From: Neurospora tetraspora
Lineage: Eukaryota > Ascomycota > Sordariomycetes > Sordariales > Sordariaceae
Direction of reading: 5' to 3'
Assembly: GCF_033439725.1 (NCBI RefSeq)
Contig: NW_026944385.1
Location: forward strand, 1,831,001 to 1,895,000
Length of the DNA stretch: 64,000 nt
This document shows, piece by piece, positions 1 through 14,315 of the stretch (positions are counted from its first letter, which is position 1; each line of letters opens with the position of its first letter). Below the pieces are notes generated by a model, which saw only the letters and a program-made list of their open reading frames with translations, searched no databases and was not told the DNA's origin. The translations under genes were made by a program, and so were the position numbers.

Positions 1-3000
1 TTTACGAAGTTTACTATTTTAATTTTTAAAATTCTAATTAGAATTTTATAAAATATAGTAATAAAGAGGAGGAAGAAGATAAAGGAAAGTAGTAATTTTT
101 ATAGAATTTCCGTTAGGATATAGAAGTTCTGAGACTTTTCTCCGTTAAAGAAAAATTAATTTACTTTTTTATTTATTAATATATTTATTTATTAGAATAG
201 TTAGAGGGGGAATCCCTTCTTATATAAGGTATAAAGGAGCTACTTATAATTAACCTAGTTGAATGCCCTTTTTAAATTTAATAGTAGGAGCGAAATTATT
301 ACACCCTATTTCTATACTTTGTATATAATGCTAATAATTACCCTAATAATAAATTCGATTAATTTGTTTTTATAATTACTTATTTGGCTATTGGGGAAGA
401 GGCTACGCTTTTCCGCTATATTAAAAATTCGTTTTATAATAATTATATCGAATATTTTATTAATATTATTAAGTAAAGTAATAGGGTATTATATGCCTAC
501 TATACGTTATTAAACTAGTATTTTATTAAATTTCTTTAATATAACGACCTTTATGCGTCGGAATCTACGCGGGAGAATATTTATTTTAAAGTTAATTATT
601 ATTAAGATTATGATTATTTTAATAAATTAATGGTTGTAAGTTTTTAATAATTTATAAAATATTATATTTTCTTTTAGCGCTTTATTAAATGCTATTCTTC
701 TAAATATTTTCTATATATTATTTATAAAAATTATATTATTAATTTTTAATTCATTAGGACGGAAGGTATTCTATTTTAAAAGGTAATACGTAGGTATATT
801 GGCCTTAAGGAAGAACTTTATTATTAGGATTTCTATTTTATTAATATAGGTAATAAAATATTATCGGACTTATTTATTTAAAAATTGGGTATTTTAAGGG
901 TATCGGCGGGGACGTAATTTTGTAGCCGCGCCTATTATTTAATTCTTTATAATAATTTTAATTTTTATAAAGCGTTGGAAACTATTTATTTTTATTTTTT
1001 ACGTTAAGAATATTCTATAGCGTTTTATTTCTATTTAAAGGCGGCCTCTATTTTTTAACGCTGGAGTAGCGTACGAAACGCCTTCTAATATTAGATATGG
1101 TAGTGAGCCTCCTAAGTAGTATTTTTAATATAGTAATTATATTAATTGGCTTAACGGCCGATATTAAGTTTTTCTTTTATGATAGATATTATAGTAATTT
1201 ATTTAAATTAATTTATAAGAGTATCGAAGGCGGATTTTACGGCCTCGGTTATAGTAGGTTAAGGGAGGATAGTAATAATTCTAGTAATTATATCTTTTAT
1301 AATTATTAGGTTTATAAAGTTCTAATTATATCTTTCTTCTAACACGCTAATTATACGCTATAATCTTTTTACTTTTATATATATTATTTAGGGGTTATAA
1401 TCCGAACCGATTAAGGGAGTATTATTAAAAAAGAAATATTCCGCAGCTATATTACTATTAATTTATATATAATGGATTATACTATTTAATTCGTTTCTTA
1501 TTTTATTCTTTAATTAGGTTGGAATATTCTAAAATATTATTAATTAGAGGCTACGCTGCCTCGCTATTGCTAAAAGTATATTGTTACTATTACTATTCTT
1601 CCTATATTTATTTTAATAAGTGTAATATAAATTTATATTTCCGATTATTATTTCGTATCCCTTCGAATACGCCATTATTTCATTAAGTAGTATATACTAT
1701 TTATATTCGGGTATAGAGTTTTAAATTAATAAATAAATTAACTAAATTATAATTCCTATTTTTCTTTTAATATATATTTTTACCCAATCCTTCCCGTTTT
1801 CGCTTTCTTATTCCCCTTATAAAAAGCGTTGATTAATATATATTACTATTCGTCTATAATTTAAATTATTTATTACCTAATACCGAAGCGTATTAGGGTT
1901 ATATAGTTTATAATTATTTAAATTCTATTTAAATTCTTATATTACTATAATATTATAGTATTTATACTATTCGAATGCAATTTTATATTAGTTATAAAAT
2001 TTGCCTATATTTTATAAAAGGGTTTTAAAATTTATAATTTAAATTCTAATTTAAGAGCTAATAATTATACTACTTAACCTAGATCGGCCTAGGAGAGAGA
2101 GAAGGAAATTATTTTGCCAGGTTCAGCTAAAAGGCGTTATTGCCTTACTTCGGCTATAATTACTTTTTGCGAGATTTTAGTTCGTTTATAATTAGATTTC
2201 GACCTTTTTAATTCTACATTTTAAAAGTATATTCTTTAATTTAGAACGTTTTTTTTTAATAGTAGCGAATACGAAGGCGGGTATAATATCGGATTAGTAG
2301 GCATAGGGGCGGTAATAGAGAGGATAATAATAGGGGTAATAAAGAGGGGAATAATATTAATAGGGGGGGGAAGAAGGGAAGGGGGGGAGGAAAAGGTAAT
2401 TATTTAAATTAGAGGGGGGGGAATATCAAGTTTATAGATTAATGTAATTCTAATTAAATTTATTTTATTTATAAATTTTATAGTAGTTTCTTTACGCCGT
2501 TAGTGTAGAGCAAATTCTCTAAGGCGGTTGGTAAATATAATAGAGGCTTTTCCGGCCGCTGTATATTTCTGAAGATATTCTTTCGAATATATTATATACC
2601 TATCTTTTTAATAAGGGATATAACGGATAAGCGCCGGGTTGGTATTAGAAGGGTAATTAGCCTTTTAGGCTTTAATTTTAATTTTAGCGTATACCCTTTT
2701 ACTATATTTTTCGTAAATAGGGTCTTTCTTATAATATTTAAATAAATGTCCGAATTTGTAGTAATTGAAATATTATTATAAAACTACTATTAATTCGAAT
2801 AATTTATATTTATAAATGTTATTGCGCCAAAAGGAGGAATCCCGTATAATTTTATTAGTTTCGGCTATAATAATTATTTTTAGGAGGAGGGTACTTCTTT
2901 TAGAATTAGAGCGCCAATAATATATTTTAATTTAGAGGATAGGGATATTATTAATACGATTGGCCTCTTTAAGGAAATTTTCTTTAGAGACTTTGTTGTA

Positions 3001-5034
3001 GAATTTTTAAAGTATTTTTTTAATTAGGATAGTAATTATATAGAATAAGAGTATAGCCCCCTTTCCGAATATAGTTTCGATTTAGATTTAATATTTTAAA
3101 TATTACGCTTAGCCGCTTCCATCGGATTTAAAAGTTATAACGAAGTTATTATTCTATAATTTCGTAATTACTTTCGCTTTTATTTGTTTATTTTTATTAA
3201 TACCTTTTAGGATTTATTCGGGGGATTGAATTATTAAATTGGTTAGTAAATATTTATTGTTTGCGATTAGGATTTATTCGATTCGGTTAGGGATTACTTT
3301 TTATATTCCTTTGGGGCTGAGCGTAGCGGGATTGAAGTTGCTATATTTCGAATTATTAGCGTTAGCGGCCTAAATAAATTTACCTATAGGGGGCGTATTC
3401 GTTATTATTATTATTGTAATTTTAGTTTTAATTTCGGTTAAATTGGCGCGGATCTTACGAAGTTTAAATTTCCTTAGGATTTTTATAGCGGTCGCGAAAT
3501 AGTGTATTGCTTACGCTTTTTATTCGTCGGTAATTTTAGAGAGGCTAGTTTTTTTAATAAGAAGTAATATATATTAATTTATTTTATCTTTTATTATTTT
3601 ATTAATAGCCGGGCGTTATATTATTATTACGTAGGCGTTATTATTATTATTAAGTAAGGTGCGGCAGAGTTTTTGGGCGCGTATTGGCTATTCGATAGAT
3701 TACTACGAATATTTTTAATATTATTACTATTTGCGCTTTCGTCGCGCGCGAGATGTGTTATTGTAGGAGGGGGTAATCGGACGTATTGAATACGATGCCG
3801 TCGTCGAAATGGATTTTGGCGTTGACGTTGACTAAGGACCTACGTTCTAACATTTCGGAGGCCTTATAAAATATATATAATAATTATTATTATTTAAAAG
3901 AAGGAGTAAAAACGTTAAAAGATAAACCCCAAAGCCTAAATAAAATACTTTATTAACTATATAACCGCTTTAATCTACCGTATATAAAATTCAATTATAA
4001 ATATAATTATTAGTACTCGTAATATATTATTTAATAAAGATACCCTTTTCTTTAGGGAAGTACTAAAGGAAATACAATTTCTATAAATTACCTCTAACGA
4101 ATTCACAATACTATTCCACTAATACAACCAATCCTAACTAGCGTTAAAAATACTAAACTTCGTAAATAATTGAATCGATTTCGAGGACGCCTAAATATAC
4201 GACCTCCCAAATTTATTATTAAAATTAGACTAAACCTCTTAAAAAGGAAAGACTGACTACGACTCTTTAATACTCTAATTGAAGAATTCGAACTCCCCCG
4301 CTAATAAAATATCCTTCAACTTTATCCTCAATAAAAACTACCCTACTCCTCCTAATATACTACTACCCACGTCCTTTCTTACAAACTTTTATTTTAATAA
4401 ATGTACAAAGGATAAAATCTACTACAATTTCAAACTATAAAAGGTTATATTTAATATAAAAAAAACTATACTAACCTACGGCCAAATATTATAATAAAGT
4501 AATTACAAAAGCAAAATTATAACGCTTTTCCTAAAAAGATAAAATCATCACCCAAAAAGAATTCGACTTTCTTATTTCTATAACTCTAAACCATCTACCG
4601 TTAAAAACTATTACTGCTACTAAAAAAACTATAAATCTCTTAACTACTACCTCTTTAAGGACCTCTTTAAAAAAGCAAAATAAATCCATTTTAATAACTA
4701 TAAAGAAATAAAGACTTAAATAAAAATTAATAAGAATAAACTTGAAATTAAAGAGAAATAACTACTTAATTATATATAGGTATACACGTATAAATTTTTT
4801 AAAAACACTAAACTTAACAAAATCAAAATACGTCTCGTCGTATATAAAAACCAATAAAAGAAGGAAGTAAAGTAAGAAACGTATACTTCTATATTTACCA
4901 GCTAATTCTTCTATACCCTCATCGCTATAATTATACGCTTTAACCTCGAACTTATGTAATATAACGCTATTAGTACCTTTATTAACATTTATATAAATAA
5001 AAAGATTTATATATATATACCCCTAAAATACTAA
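1..5034. mobile_element. RIP-degraded repeat block, family not identified
   Basis: The stretch is very AT-rich and nearly lacks CpA and TpG, while TpA is abundant. This is the footprint of repeat-induced point mutation in a filamentous fungus. No open frame of useful length survives on either strand. Base composition changes near 3.86-3.88 kb: the left part has mixed purine tracts, while the right part is A- and C-rich on the plus strand. At least two different old repeats may therefore abut here. I could not assign a family to either part. They are fossils with very many breaks, clearly older or more heavily mutated than the copia element next to them. Confidence 0.7.
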
Positions 5035-5168
5035 ATACTAAACAAAATATTAAAAATTATAAAGGTATTATAGGGTAACCCAGATATGCTTAGAAATCAA
5101 GCAATATTAGGTAGCTGGAGCGCTAACTTCTATATAGTATAGCTAAAACTACCCTTGAATTTGATACA
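5035..5168 (-). repeat. 3' long terminal repeat of the copia fossil
   Basis: This segment is similar over about 120 bp to the one ending at 10512, with differences mostly of the transition type expected from RIP. It begins with TGT on the minus strand, next to the purine tract. The distal limit is approximate. Confidence 0.65.
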
Positions 5169-8100
5169 CCCCCTCACTTACAGACCTTCTAAATAGGGTA
5201 AAAGTGAAGCTATTTACAAAGTCTTTCTTTTAGTACGTTAATTTTTCTAACTAAATTGTGAATATCATCTAGAATATTATCCGGAATCTCCTTATCCATC
5301 CCTATATCTTTACGAATTAATATATTCGTTATTCCTATTAATTACTAAAATTTCTTATAATTTAATTATCCTAGAACCTTCGTCAATCTATCGGCTAATA
5401 TCTTCTTCGTCTCTAAATATTTAACTTCAATCCTTCCCTCCATAATCTCTTACTTTAATTAATAATAATAGATACCGACGTACTTTAATTTAGTTATTAG
5501 CTTTACTATCTCAATAATTAATATATAGATTATTTATATATTATTATAATTAATCACGGGTATATTTTTATTAACGGGAATATGAATCTCCTTATATAAA
5601 CGTATAATAACGATAGCTTCCTTCATAACATTTAAAATCGAGAATAATTCTATTTTTATTATTAAAGTAAATACTATCTTTTATTTAATTGTACCCTAAT
5701 AAACCAAAGTACTAAAGAACTTAATTATAAATTTGTACGAATTTTTTCAATTTAAAGAATTATCGGCGTATAATACATTTAAAGCGATTTCGAATTTCGT
5801 TAACTTACCGTAATAGAAGGAGAGATTAAAATAGTATTAAAGATAATAAAAAACTTTATTAATAACTTTACAGTATTAAAGACTGGAATTATAACTGTGA
5901 TGAACTAGTCGGCTAATAGCGAAAATAATATTAAATTAAGTAATTATAGCGGCGTATATTATAAAATCAATAACGATTTAATTTTCCCCGATTTTATTGA
6001 AAGAGGCTACGCTATTATAAAATATAAGCTCTTCGTTATTTATTGGAATAAAGGCGAAAATATAGGGATTTTTAATTACTTTAGTAATTTTATAAATATA
6101 TTCTTATTAAAATAATTATATATAATTTACTTTTTGGTTTGGAATAATTTCGATACCCAAAAACTATTAAAGGTTATTATTACTAGTAAACTTATACTTT
6201 TTTTTTAAGTTCTTCATAATCCGGGTAATTTTATTATACTATAATTTATTAAAGGCGAAAATATTGTTATTAACGTAATAGAAAATGAGAATGCTACTAT
6301 ATTTAAAAATATACAGGTCTTCGAATAATAGTTTAAACCGTAGGTTTTCGAAAGTCTTATTAAATTTTCGTTACTATAATAGAAGAATTCGTCGGAGATT
6401 ATAAAGGGCTTTAAAAATTATAAAAATAATACTATACTTTTAATAATTAGAAAGTATATAGATATAAATCTCCTCGTCGAAATAAATATTAATAAAGGCG
6501 TTTACTATATTGTATTGAATAAATTCGAAATTAAATTTGGCGGCGTAAGCAATAATTAATTAAAATAAATAATTAATTTACGTAGAGGTATACGTCTCGT
6601 TACCATAATTATACTACTAATTTCTTCTAATTATAAAGCGAGCCTTCACTTTTAACAACCAATTATATTTATTTAATTTATATATATATACTTATATATA
6701 ATCGAAGATCTAAAAACCTTTAATACGAGGAACGTCTTCGTTAATCTTAACCTATAATCTTATCTCTTTATAATTGTCGAAATATACTTCCTCTACTTAC
6801 TTAAACAAATTATTTAAATTATAATATACGAAATCGCGGTAAGTCTTTAGGATTAAAGGAAGGTCTTAACGTTTAATAGAATCTAATTTACTACCTTTAA
6901 AAATTAGGCAGTTAATTTCTACTTTCGTAATTATTTTACGTTACCACTATCTAATTAATTAAATAAATCTTCTAATATTAAATACGGCTTCTTATAATTC
7001 AAAGGTTGGGAAGGAAATAAATTCTAGAAAATGTATTATAAAGTTAGTAATAAGAATAATTAGTAATATATTTAATAGAATAAAGTAATTAATTATAAAG
7101 TTGATAAATATTTTACTTTAAACGGTAGATTCTATTAATTTTAAAATAATTTTATTATTATCTTTTTAAAGTTCGTTATCGAGGAATAATGGTAAGAGAG
7201 GGGTAAAATCGTTATCTTTTATATTTTAAATCTTATTAAAGGGTTCGAAATATTATAAACATAATTAAAGAAGTTAATTAATTCGGTTAAAAAATTAGTA
7301 ATCTCGTTATTAATTAGCTCTAATCCTTCTTTAATATTATTAAGGTTCTTTAAATAAATTAAATTTTCGTTAAAGAATACATTATAAGTATAGACGATAC
7401 AATTAGTCTACGGGTTCTAAACTTAATAAGTAAAGGAAATAGCGTAACTAATAAAGAATCCGATCTAAGCTTTTAATTAAAGCTTCTTACACTATTACTC
7501 TTTTTTCTATATAATACCTATTATTATGTATATTTTATAACTATAAATACGTAAATAATTGAAATTAGGCTTATAAAGCTCGGTTTATACCCCCTTACAA
7601 TAAATTACGAAAGTATAAAACCGCTCGTATAGTAACTTCCAATTATAAAATAACTTAAGCAATCAGTTAATAGAGTAAACTAAAATTAAAACAATTTAAA
7701 GCTAGAAATTATAAGGAAATTTAGCGCTATTTATTATTATACGCGCCTTTTCTTTAATTATACCCCCTAAATATTTAGTACCGCCGTTTTAAATTTGAAC
7801 ATTAAATATTAAAGGTTCGAAAATAATAAAACGTATAATTAATTTATCCCTAGCGTATTAGGTATTAAATTTATTATCGTACTTAATATATTTAACCTTA
7901 ACGTTATATTAGTAATTAATTATATCGATAACCGAAAGGAATGCTTCAACGATAGCCTCAACTATTTAATTCGCTATATAAATATCCCAAACGAATCCAA
8001 TCTATCGATAAATAATAAATATAATATAATTAAAGCTACCTCTCTCTATTTTATATTCGAAGAAATTAACAGCAAAATGCTCTCCTGGGCTAAATCTCCT

Positions 8101-10384
8101 ATTTCGTAATTTTCGTTTAATTTATTATTTAATCTTTAAAATACTATACGCATCGTATTAATAAATAGCAGGCTCTTTAAATCTAGCGCCCTCAACGTTA
8201 TAAAAATATTTAAGGATTTAAAAATTATAATAACCGAATCGTTTATATTAAAATTTAGCGGACATCTTATATACGCAACGGCCAGTAAAGGAATTAAAGC
8301 AATTTTAACGAATAAAAAAAGTAGTACAATTAACGTAGAGGAGTAAATATTCGAAAACTATTTAATAATAGATTTCTTAAATGAAATAAAAGAATAAACC
8401 ATTTAACTAATGGATATTACTACTAAAAGGTTTATAATCCTAATAAAAACCTTACTTTCAAAATAGGCGTAATAATATAAAATTTATAATAAAATTAAAG
8501 TAGAAGGCTACCTCTTTTAACTATAGCCTCAAAATTCCCTTCTCTCCCTATATTTCTACGTTAATAATCTTAAAACCTTTAGTAAGTATTTAAAATTCAC
8601 TAACTTAAATACAATCTTTTAAGGACGTTACTTAAAACGAAGAAAAACGATTAATTTTATTAGAAATATAAATAGAAGCTCCGGAATCGAAGATTATAAA
8701 GTTCTTAAATAAATAAACATTATTCTTACCGCTATTCATATTAAAAATACTTTATTTAACGAAAAATATTAAATTATAAATATTAATTTCTTATCTCTTT
8801 GAATTTTTCGAAATAGTAATTTATATAGAAATAATAAAATAATCCCGCATTTAATTCTTAACCTTCTCAACCTCTTTACTAATCTCGGAATACTTCTTAA
8901 AGTTCTTATTAATAAATTTCTAAATAGGGCCGCTTAATTTCTATTTAAAATTATCTTCAATTTTAAATATTAAATATTAGTAGCGTATTATTAAATAAAG
9001 GCTTCGCTCGTAAACCTTACAAAGCGGCATAACGCCTCCTCTCTTTTTCAGCCGTAAAGAATCCTTTATTTATCTACGCCGTATTTGTTTTTATATTTAT
9101 TTTCTAGTTCTTTTTATAATTAAAATTAAGAGCGTTCTCTTTATTAAATACAAATTCTTACAAACTAAAGCAGCCAATACCTTAAATGTTATAAAGTATA
9201 ACCTTTTTAAAATTAATTAATAATATAATATATTCTAATATATTAACGTTTTTAAAATTAACGGATATATCTTTATATTTTAAAAATATTTCTTTAAATT
9301 TATTATTGAATTTCTATAAGTTGCTAACCTAAATAGGCTTATATTTACAGACTATATTAATAAAATTGGTAAACTATAAAATAAGGGAAATTACTTCATT
9401 AATTCCGAATCTCTTCCTATATATAATAAAAATTTCCCAATCGGATAACCACTTTTTGAAATCCTTAAATTGCTTCTTTGTAGTTTCTTTAATAAAGATT
9501 TAATAATTTCAATAAGCTTTAACAATTTAATCGATAGCTCGATAATTAATCTAACTCTTAATTTCTCTAAACTAATTGCAAATAAATTTATTCTATTTAA
9601 ATAAAGTATCGGTATAATAAATAGCAATATAAATACTTATCTAATTATAAATTCAGGTATTAGCGTTATTAAAATCTTTCTAATATTTATGACGAATATT
9701 ATATATATTATTAATTTAATTATACACTACTTTCCTAATAATTATTAAATTAGTAAAAGGGGTAATAATTATATCTTCTTTAATATTTTATTTAATATAA
9801 TATTTATTATCCTCCTCTTCCTCTTCTTCGTCTTCTTCGTCTTCTTTTCCTAAATTTCCTTCCTTATTATTTTCGTTAGCGCCGGTAGCGGCTTCTTTTT
9901 AAAGTAAAATAATAATAATAATTTTAGTAATAGTACTATTCGTATTAATAACTATAATAGTAATAATTATTATAATTATAATTACGGCCTTTTTAACCCG
10001 GATTCCTCTATTAAATTTAACGAACTCCTTCTTTACTATTAGAAGGTAGTTCTTTACTTACTTAGTAAGGAAGAAGTCTTCCGATTTCGGGGGTAGAACC
10101 CTCTAAATTATAAGTCTTCTCTTAAATAATTAATTACTAAAGTCCTAATTACTACTAGCGAGTCTCTTAAGAGCTTTATACTAGTTAGGCTAATCGGTAG
10201 GGGTATTAAGGATAACTGTAATAGCCTTATCAGTAGATTCCTTTAATAAGGATATAGTTAACGTTATTAGTTTCATAGGAATATTGCTTGTAATTGATAA
10301 TTATAGTATTAAACGTAAATACGCAAATCAAACTATTAATTATCAAATGTAATAGTATAAAATTAATTAATTGAAGAGTGTGTA

Positions 10385-10512
10385 TAACTGATTCACCTAG
10401 AAGGTATAAGGAGTATTAGGATAACCTAGATATGCCTAGAAATCAGGTAATATTAGGTGGCTGGAGCGCTAACCTCCATATGATATGGCTAAAACCACCC
10501 TTGAATCTGACA
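10385..10512 (-). repeat. 5' long terminal repeat of the copia fossil
   Basis: This is the partner of the repeat at 5035-5168. It begins with TGT on the minus strand at 10512, exactly where AT-rich DNA gives way to normal GC content. That places the element's 5' edge. The inner limit is uncertain because the two copies cannot be aligned beyond about 120 bp. Confidence 0.65.
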
Positions 10513-12870
10513 GTTTACAGTCGCATCGCTGGCCCAACCACCCCTGACTCGCGCGGGATGGACGATTCGGAGGAGACGGGAAGCCACTGGAGGCAACCTG
10601 GAAGCCAGCAAAGCCAGGATAGGACTACGATGAGACCTAAGAGGCTAAAACGCCCTGAAGGGGGGCGTGCAAATGCCTGCCAAGTGCCTGAAGCCTTGAC
10701 CAGCCGCAACGGATCGTGCATCCGGCAATGACGTCGATTAACCCAGTTGGGACCAGCGGCCGCCAAAGTCGCGCATCCTACGCAAGAGACGGGCGACCCC
10801 ACAGCAGACGACAAGGAAGCGATAAGCCGCCAGCGACAAGTCCTTGTTTGTTTCGCGAACTGTGAATTTTTTCGGTCCTATTGCGGGTTCAGCTTCTAGG
10901 GGTCACAATGACTTCATTCGCTATAGTCATCTGGGTTATAGCACCACCCAGCACTGAAATATTTACGAGTGTTCATGTCCAACGGGCATGGCAGAGGTTG
11001 CTTGGCCCTCATCAGCCAAGCATGCCCTGCGTTCGAGTCCGTCGGAGAAACATTTTGAGATTCAGGTTGGTTCATGGTTGTCTCCTCAAGGGGTCCCGAG
11101 TTTTTCATGGTTCGGGGTCCTCGGATTGAAACACGATGCGCCGGATATGGGGGTTTCGAAGCCACACGGCAGGATGCGCCCGAGTAACATGCTATGTTGC
11201 GGCGTTAAGTGTGCTGCTGTGCAACGCGGGAGTTGAGATTGGTGTTGAAGGAATGAAGATTGAGGACGGTGACCGTTGAGAATTTGAGATGGTGTGGCAG
11301 CACAGAACAAGCCGCAAAGACCTTTATGAAGCACGCCAAGCATCCATGTCCCCTGACAGCTGCCCCTGTGTGTACAAGTCTCGTCTCTGCTTTCCTCTAG
11401 TGTAAAGGCATCTGCCGTGCATTTCCCACTTGCCCTGTATCCGGGCGTGGGCGATGGGCGTGGGCGATGGGCGTGGGCATGGACGTGCTGTGCCAGGAAC
11501 AGACAAACGGAAACTGCCAGGGACATACGCTTGTTTCGCCAATCACGTCTTGGCTCCTGCGTGTTGGCGATCATCCCCTCCTTATCCCTTCCAATGAAGG
11601 GTGATACAATCGGCAGCAGCCAAAGACACAACGGCACTCGCAAGACGAAACACAAGCACCATGGCACCGTCCCGCTGGCCGCTGCACCACCTCCACGCTG
11701 GACGGTCCACGGCACTGGAGCTGTTTGTGCTGGAGCAGCTGGAGCAGTTGGAGCAAGAAACCTGGAGCTTGTGACTGTAATGGAGCCAGGCAGTCAAAGC
11801 ATAAAAACAGGGGCCACACAGAAAGCCCAGAACGAACTGCCATAATTCGACGGTGGGCGGGAGGAACAGCCCGGCTTGAGCCCGGCTCGGCGCTGCGTAA
11901 CGTCATCCACTTTTCCACTTCTTGGCTCTCTGGCGATTCAGGTTTCTTTTCTTTTCCTTTTCCAGCTTCTTCACGTTTCCTCCGTGATCAACATAGCTAC
12001 AGGTATTCCCCCCTTATCTTTTTGCTGGGTCCATGGTGCTTTTGCGTTGTCCTTCTCTTCTTCCTCATTTCTCCCGCCCACCAGTCCTCCATTTTCACTC
12101 GCTGCGGCTTTTCTGCATCACCACCCCGGGCGGCCTTGTCGAAGGAATTGAAAGAGAGGAAGCGGAATTCCAGGGAGCAGCACGACGGATAGCGGACGCA
12201 ACTCACTAAATTCGCTAGAGGTAATTCTAGACGCGGGTACTGACAGAACTGCCCGCCGAACGACCAGCCAGTGTCCAGCCAGTGGAACCTGCCGCTCGGC
12301 GCTTTTCCCGGCATCGAATCTTACGAGCACCACATCAATCGTGAAACGGTGGGATTGAGAAAGAAGGGAGGGAAAAATACGAAAGACAACCTGATCAGAC
12401 AACGGGGCCTGGCCAATTCCATTTCGCTGCCAAAGAGACATTTTCTTTCTGGACAACATCTTACACTATCGTTGATTTGGACGCCCGTTGATCAGGTACA
12501 TCGACACCTCAGCAAAACCTCAAACCAACTGACGGCGGGCGCGCTAAGCGAACCACCAAACGGGATCACCGCCTCCAACAACCCTCCTCCTCCTCCACCA
12601 CAACCCTAGAGTTGGTAATCATCCATTCGTTTTCTACCTACCTTACGCATCGGCGATCGAGTCCGTTGCTGTGCAACTGCACGTTGCAAAAAAAAAAAGG
12701 AGTCCAAACCCAGCAAAGCGATCGGCATTTTGGTGTCGCGGAGAAGATATATTGTTGGAAACGTAAAAAAAAATACAACAAGGGGAGCGAGCACCAACTG
12801 GGGGCTGCATCTCGAGGTTCAACAACATTTAATATCTTCACAAGCTCAAAGTCGCCCATCACCACCGATA
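10513..12870. other. Intergenic region upstream of the 12.87 kb gene
   Basis: The GC content is normal, with no RIP signature. The open frames here overlap each other on both strands and have no recognisable domain, so I do not call them genes. The part from about 11.9 kb is rich in CT tracts. With the A-rich stretch at 12.69-12.78 kb, it looks like the promoter and 5' leader of the gene starting at 12871. A leader intron is possible but not provable. Confidence 0.5.
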
Positions 12871-14315
12871 ATGGCCGCCATGTCGCGACGACAAGATCCT
12901 CTTCCCATGTCGAGTCGGTCTTCATTCCCATCATCATCGTCGCCGTCGTCTACGACCTTCAAGCGCGCCGCTTTCGACGCAATCCACCATATCCGGGCAT
13001 CTCTTGCCTCTGCGACACAAAAACGCAGTACTGATCCCAATTGTTCGCCACAGCCGGGCGTGAACCTCTGCGAGAAGCCAGCAGAGGCAACCTCAAATGT
13101 TACCTGGGCGATAATTGGCAGTGTGCTGTGAGTGTTTGCAATTTCCTCGTATTCTTCCTTCAACCTAACCCGTCGCATCCCCCGGTCGATGTCCTTTCAA
13201 GGCGCCGCCACCACCCCTGACAATTGCCCGAAATGGAAACACCAAAAATAAACACTAGTTGGAACGACATGCCACCCGCCAGACCTCGAATACTGACAAT
13301 GAATTGTAGCGGTTTCGTCGCGGCAACCACCATTATAGTAGCATATCTCCTACACCTTCGCCGGAAAAAGGTGCACAAAAAAGAAGATCGAAATGACCCG
13401 TTCCAGATGTCCGACTATGGTTTCGACGAAGCAGCTGCCGCAGAAGCAGCTAGGTCAAAGGCGAATCTATTCCGAAAATCCCAGCATTCCTCCACCGCTT
13501 CGTTTTCCACGCCATCGCCACCAAACCCCGTGGAACGCAAGCTGTCCTTTGACGAATCGCCCTACGCTGTTAGTGCCGCTGCCGGGATCCGATCATCTAC
13601 AACCGTTGGCGGAGATGTTATCTATAGCGACATCAGCACTCCACCGGGCGCGGCACGCGTCAGCATGAGGGGCGAGAGCCAATTCCTTGGAGTTCCGGGA
13701 ATTGAGGGGATGGACTTGGGCGGTATGCCGATGGATCGGGAACGCGAAAGGGAGCGGTCGAGGTCGAGGGCCCGGTCGTCTTATTCTCACTCCCCTCATA
13801 ATGGATCCCATAGACAGATGCAGCGCCGATCCCGACCCTCGAGTGTGCAGAGCGCTCCATTTTCGCCCGGACGCATGACGCCACCGCGAGGACCTAGGCC
13901 GGTTGGAGGAGGCGATGGAGCCAGCGCCGCCAGTGGCAGTGTACTTCGCTCTCCCCTTTCTGACGACGCTTCCTCTCTTTCTGTCAGGTCTTCCGAGATG
14001 TTGCGCCCGCCCGTCGACGGTGATGTTGATGGTCTTGCCGGCGCCGGTATGCTCGGCCCGGTGCCATGGGAGAAGGATCAACAGCAGGAAAAGGTCGTGG
14101 TTATGGAGACGACGATGGAGAAGGAAAGCAGCAAGAGAATTTCGGAGGAAGATGATACGGTTAATGAGCCTATGAGCAACGAGATCCGCATGGTAGCCGC
14201 GGAAACAACACCGGCCGCTCCAGAGGAGGAGGAGGAGGAGAAGCCCACAGCTGCTCAACAGGAGACAGTGGAGGTCAAGAAGGAGAAAGAGAACGAGCAA
14301 GAGACAAGGATATGA
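12871..14315 (+). CDS. Single-pass membrane protein with long disordered tail
   Basis: Two exons (12871-13127 and 13310-14315) encode about 420 residues. The 182-bp intron has GTGAGT at its donor, a TACTGAC branch site and a TAG acceptor, and splicing joins the two frames exactly. The first exon is Ser/Pro-rich and ends in the start of a hydrophobic stretch. The intron splits a single membrane segment (roughly residues 77-100), followed by a basic LRRKKVHKK stop-transfer signal. A motif around DPFQMSDYGFDE comes next; I believe this juxtamembrane motif is conserved among fungal proteins of unknown function. The rest is low-complexity: Ser/Arg-rich, then acidic and Glu/Lys-rich. I do not recognise a named family. 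The start was chosen at the first in-frame ATG after the long leader; a second ATG lies three codons on. Confidence 0.75.

Larger units (their letters stand above)
5035..10512 (-). mobile_element. Ty1/copia-like LTR retrotransposon, RIP-degraded fossil
   Basis: This element of about 5.5 kb lies on the minus strand. Related end repeats of about 130 bp face the same way at 5035-5168 and about 10385-10512. On the minus strand each starts with TGT. Just inside the 3' repeat is a purine-rich tract (AAGTGAGGGGG, 5169-5179) of the kind that primes plus-strand synthesis. The middle (about 6.2-6.4 kb) resembles a copia reverse transcriptase, which lies 3' in the polyprotein as expected for Ty1/copia order. 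A gag-like remnant lies near 9.4-9.6 kb. Coding capacity is gone, with many breaks throughout. The end repeats stop aligning after about 120 bp, so the outer end of the 3' copy may be truncated by the neighbouring relic. Confidence 0.75.

Noticed and set aside
10975-11060. tRNA-like segment with GTTCGAGTCC and a short stem
   Set aside because: A stem around GCTTGG/CCAAGC is present, but the T-arm and acceptor stem do not pair, so it is not a tRNA gene.
11086-11715. 209-codon open frame on the minus strand
   Set aside because: It overlaps several other frames on both strands in GC-normal non-coding DNA. It has no domain, no introns and an implausible Cys/His/Arg-rich composition.
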